Positions 61,363 to 64,000 of a DNA stretch of 64,000 nucleotides are shown here, piece by piece. Source of the DNA: JANMDN01 sp031376285 (lineage in GTDB: Bacteria; Actinomycetota; Thermoleophilia; Miltoncostaeales; Miltoncostaeaceae); the NCBI GenBank assembly GCA_031376285.1, contig JANMDN010000002.1, positions 62,001 through 126,000 on the forward strand. Reading direction: 5' to 3'. A program made the translations under genes and the position numbers. Below the pieces are notes generated by a model. It was not told the DNA's origin. It searched no databases and was given only the letters and a program-made list of their open reading frames with translations. Positions within the stretch are counted from its first letter, which is position 1, and every line of letters begins with the position of its first letter.

Positions 61363-62835
61363 ATGCCCCCGTATCCAGAGGCCGTCCGGCGACACATCGC
61401 CCGTCCCGTCGGGGCGGGACGTCTCGCGAACCCCGATGCCATCGGCGAGTCCGGCGCGGCAAGTTGCGGCGACCTCGTCCGCATCGAGCTGTCGATTGCC
61501 GACGATCGCGTGACGGCGGCGCGGTTCGGGGCCTTCGGCTGCCCGGCGGCAACGGCCGCGGCGAGCGCCGCCTGCGCCCGCATCGAGGGAGCAAGCCTCG
61601 ACTCCGCACTTCGCCTCTCGACCACCATGCTTGACGGCGACCTCGGCGGCCTCGGCGAGGATCGCATCCATGGGCCTGCCCTCGTCGCCGACGCCGTCGC
61701 GCGAGCGCTCGAGGACTGGTTCACACGCGGCCTCGGGACGACCCGTCTCCCCCGCGCTGAGCGTCGCGTCGCGGTCGCAATGAGCGGCGGTGTCGACAGC
61801 GCCGTCGCGGCCCTCCTCCTTGTCCGAGCCGGACTTGACGTGGTCGGCGTGACGATGCGCCTTTGGCACGACCCGCAGGCCGCGGCGGCCGAGCGCTCCT
61901 GCTGCTCGCCGGAGACCGTTCAGCTCGCCCGAGCGAGCGCCCACGCCATCGGGATCGGCCATCTCACCCTCGACGTCGCCGAGACCTTTCGACGCGAGGT
62001 CGTCGAATCGTTCGTCGCCGGCTACCGGGCTGGAATCACACCGAACCCGTGTGTGACCTGCAATGGTCAGGTGCGGTTCACGCTGCTCGATCAGGCTGCC
62101 GCGGCGCTTGGCGCGGGGCGCCTCGCCTCGGGGCACTACGCGCGCACCGCGGCGGTCGCCTCGGGTGGGCAGACCGTTGCCCAAGCCGCGGACTCCGAGA
62201 AAGATCAGAGCTACATGCTCTCCCACCTGCCCGCGGCGCTGATCGATCGTCTGGTGCTGCCGCTCGGCGACCTCACCAAGGACGAGGTTCGCCGGATCGC
62301 CGCCGAGGCGGCCCTCCCATGTGCGTCGGCGGTCGAGAGCCAGGAGGTGTGCTTTGTCGGCGAGGGTGGTTACGTGCCATTCCTGGCTCGTCACGGCGGG
62401 CTCACCGCCCATGACGGCCCGATCCTCGACCGCGCTGGCGCCCAGGTCGGCACCCACGGCGGCTACTGGCGCTACACGGTTGGCCAGCGCCGCGGCATCG
62501 GGGTGGCGACGCCCGAGCCGAGCTACGTGCTCTCGACGGACCAGGCAACGAACACCATCGTCGTCGGGCCGCGCGCGGCACTCGCGCAATCGCGCGTGCA
62601 ATTGGAGCACCCAATCGTGCGCGAGGCACCGGGAGATGAGCCTCTCGAGGTCCGCTTGCGGTACCGTGGAACGCGTCTGTGGGGTATTTGTACGACCATG
62701 ACCGATGATCGAATCGACGTCGAGCTGTCAAGTCCCGCCGATGGCGTCGCCCCGGGCCAGATTGCGGCGCTCTACCGGGATGGCCGACTGATCGCCTCCG
62801 GCCGAATCGTACGACCGGAGTTTGACGAAGACTAA
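61363..62835 (+). CDS. mnmA: tRNA 2-thiouridylase MnmA with N-terminal NifU/IscU-like domain
   Basis: A 490-residue protein; typical MnmA is about 360. Residues 1-120 resemble an IscU/NifU scaffold (GESGAASCGDLVRIELSIAD, AARFGAFGCPAA) with Cys35 and Cys60, but the third ligand position reads HGPALVADA where IscU has HCSVLAEDA. From residue 130 it is MnmA: AVAMSGGVDSAVAALL (PP-loop, residues 141-146), TPNPCVTCNGQVRF, SEKDQSYMLSHLP and QEVCFVGE (second catalytic Cys). It 2-thiolates U34 of tRNA-Glu, Gln and Lys. ATG 61363 is the sole good start. Confidence 0.92.
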   Translation: MPPYPEAVRRHIARPVGAGRLANPDAIGESGAASCGDLVRIELSIADDRVTAARFGAFGCPAATAAASAACARIEGASLDSALRLSTTMLDGDLGGLGEDRIHGPALVADAVARALEDWFTRGLGTTRLPRAERRVAVAMSGGVDSAVAALLLVRAGLDVVGVTMRLWHDPQAAAAERSCCSPETVQLARASAHAIGIGHLTLDVAETFRREVVESFVAGYRAGITPNPCVTCNGQVRFTLLDQAAAALGAGRLASGHYARTAAVASGGQTVAQAADSEKDQSYMLSHLPAALIDRLVLPLGDLTKDEVRRIAAEAALPCASAVESQEVCFVGEGGYVPFLARHGGLTAHDGPILDRAGAQVGTHGGYWRYTVGQRRGIGVATPEPSYVLSTDQATNTIVVGPRAALAQSRVQLEHPIVREAPGDEPLEVRLRYRGTRLWGICTTMTDDRIDVELSSPADGVAPGQIAALYRDGRLIASGRIVRPEFDED

Positions 62836-62845
62836 GGAGTACACG

Positions 62846-63517
62846 GTGGACTGGTCCGACATTCTGCGCGCGGCGCTCTCGTTCTTCCTGGTGGTGACCG
62901 GGCTCGGGATCGCCTATGTCTGCCTCCGGCTTGGTGCCGTCTTCGGCCAGATGTCGAAGTCGGTCCGACGGATGACCGACGGGACCGTCCCCATCCTCGA
63001 GCGCACGCAGACGACGGTCGACGGGATCAACCTGCAGCTCACCCGCGTGGACGACATCATGTTGAGCGCGGTTGGCGCGACCAAGGGGGCCGAGAAGGCG
63101 GTCGGCAGCGTCGCAAACGCGGTTGGCGCTCCGGTCCGGGCGTTCTCCGGCATTGCCGCCAAACTCCAGGAGCAGGTCCGGACGCTGAAGAGTCGCCGCG
63201 ACGCACGCGCCGCCGACGACAACGCCGGAAGGAGCGGCCCGCCACCTTCAACGGCGCGACCCGAGCCGGAACCGGTCAAGGTTGTTCCGCGACCGGCCCC
63301 GACGGCCGATGAAATCCCGGTCCGCCCGGTGCCAAGTGTCAACGAGGTCGTCGCGGCCGCGACACGGCCCGCCGACGTAGAGACGGCCGAGGCCGCGATC
63401 GTCGAGCGCGTGCAGGTCCCTGTGGTGACGATCGGAAAGAACGGCTCGCGTCGCGTGGTCGAGTTGCCCTACCCGAGTGCGGCGAACACCGTCGCCAATG
63501 GCGCGCGAACGTCGTGA
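62846..63517 (+). CDS. DUF948-family membrane protein
   Basis: About 223 residues. One N-terminal membrane helix (ILRAALSFFLVVTGLGIAYV) is followed by a coiled-coil-like region (VPILERTQTTVDGINLQLTR) typical of DUF948, then a Pro-rich tail. GTG 62846 follows AAGGAG (62834-62839) at 6 bp and is preferred to TTG 62822. It lies in a run between mnmA and alaS, common in actinobacteria. Role unknown. Confidence 0.8.
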   Translation: MDWSDILRAALSFFLVVTGLGIAYVCLRLGAVFGQMSKSVRRMTDGTVPILERTQTTVDGINLQLTRVDDIMLSAVGATKGAEKAVGSVANAVGAPVRAFSGIAAKLQEQVRTLKSRRDARAADDNAGRSGPPPSTARPEPEPVKVVPRPAPTADEIPVRPVPSVNEVVAAATRPADVETAEAAIVERVQVPVVTIGKNGSRRVVELPYPSAANTVANGARTS

Positions 63518-63732
63518 AGCGGCTCGGCCTCCTCGCGCTCAGCCTCATCCTCGCGGCCAGGCGCGGCGCCGACCCGATCGGTGCGGCCCGGCGGCTCGCC
63601 CGCCTTCCTGACGAGCTGCCCGGCGACTTGGCGGAGGCCCGGGCGGCCGGGGAGCGGGCGCGCGACCATGCGACGGCGCGCTTTGACGAAGAACTCAGCG
63701 CTGCCCAAAACCGGGCGCGTCCACCGACCTAG
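63514..63732 (+). CDS. Small hypothetical protein (72 residues)
   Basis: GTG 63514 overlaps the DUF948 stop (GTGA). A short hydrophobic start (RLGLLALSLILAAR) is followed by a charged helix (LAEARAAGERARDHATARFD). Coupling to the DUF948 gene supports coding. Unknown function. Confidence 0.6.
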   Translation: MKRLGLLALSLILAARRGADPIGAARRLARLPDELPGDLAEARAAGERARDHATARFDEELSAAQNRARPPT

Positions 63733-63768
63733 CCGGTCGACCTCGCGCCGCTACACTGCTGCGCTGCG

Positions 63769-64000
63769 ATGACGACGCACGAAATCCGCAAACGCTTCCT
63801 TGAGTACTTCGAGCGCCAAGGCCACTTGGTGCTTGCGTCCGCGTCCCTTGTCCCCTTCGAGGACGACCCGTCGGTGCTTCTCACGATCGCCGGGATGCAG
63901 CCGCTGAAGTCGTACTTCCTCGGCACGGCCGAACCGCCCGCGCGGCGCCTGGCGAGCTGCCAGAAGTGCTTTCGAACCGGAGACATCGACCAGATCGGGC
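63769..64000 (+). CDS. alaS: Alanyl-tRNA synthetase, 5' part (runs out of the window)
   Basis: ATG 63769 opens MTTHEIRKRFLEYFERQGHL, then ASASLVPFEDDPSVLLTIAG and MQPLKSYFLG, CQKCFRTGDIDQIG. These are the class II N-terminal motifs of AlaRS (RxxFxxFF, LVPxxDPSLLFTxAGM, CQKCxRxxDID). The rest of the gene lies beyond base 64000. Confidence 0.95.
   Translation, partial: MTTHEIRKRFLEYFERQGHLVLASASLVPFEDDPSVLLTIAGMQPLKSYFLGTAEPPARRLASCQKCFRTGDIDQIG

Noticed and set aside
1..64000. CRISPR arrays and insertion sequences
   Set aside because: No regularly spaced short repeats and no transposase gene were found.

Overview
The window is high-GC DNA from an actinobacterium. The gene types (secreted CAP and subtilisin-inhibitor-like proteins, LuxR and AraC regulators, DUF948 and hisS-aspS / mnmA-alaS neighbourhoods) and frequent GTG/TTG starts with 1-4 bp gene overlaps suggest the class Thermoleophilia (Solirubrobacterales/Gaiellales-like). 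That placement is inference from gene content only. No rRNA or CRISPR array was seen.

Bases 1-31,000 are mostly ordinary chromosome. They hold the end of a CcmH-like cytochrome c maturation protein, a carboxymuconolactone decarboxylase-fold protein, a secreted inhibitor/toroid pair, an IscA/ErpA protein, thiolase, acyltransferase, LOG protein, MscL, infA, a cold-shock gene, a desaturase, an SF2 helicase, a persulfide dioxygenase-rhodanese plus 1-Cys peroxiredoxin operon, an ArsR-rhodanese plus MFS operon, a PYROXD2-like oxidoreductase, a polysaccharide deacetylase, an anti-sigma-type ATPase, an AraC regulator and VOC proteins. Several loci are broken: a LuxR-ATPase gene by a single-base frameshift, the deacetylase by an in-frame TGA, plus fragments of an antitoxin, a VOC gene and a glycosyltransferase.

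Bases 31,274-46,265 are a composite genomic island at tRNA-Glu(CUC). The intact tRNA (46,193-46,265, minus strand) marks one end. Two direct-repeat copies of its 3' 43 bp lie at 31,274 and 33,533, so the region looks like two tandem integrations. The larger unit (33.5-46.2 kb) carries a tyrosine integrase with an internal TGA, an excisionase-like protein, a decayed MobF relaxase, and cargo typical of defence islands: an AbiTii-domain protein, an XRE/nucleotidyltransferase-like pair, a PD-(D/E)xK-like nuclease split by a 124-bp duplication, a broken DUF3800 gene and an AbiEi/AbiEii pair. The smaller unit carries an OLD-like ATPase fragment and a helix-turn-helix/RelE-like pair. Two short structured elements, sharing a 5' block and a 3' terminator-like hairpin, may be a new small-RNA or mobile repeat family; a third, partial copy lies outside the island.

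Bases 46,300-64,000 are core chromosome again: tRNA-Gln, a coupled heterodimeric ABC exporter, glutamate formimidoyltransferase, hisS-aspS-ung, a KtrAB/TrkAH potassium uptake pair, a cupin protein, a secreted lysyl-oxidase-like protein, a NifU-like-MnmA fusion, a DUF948 protein and the start of alaS.
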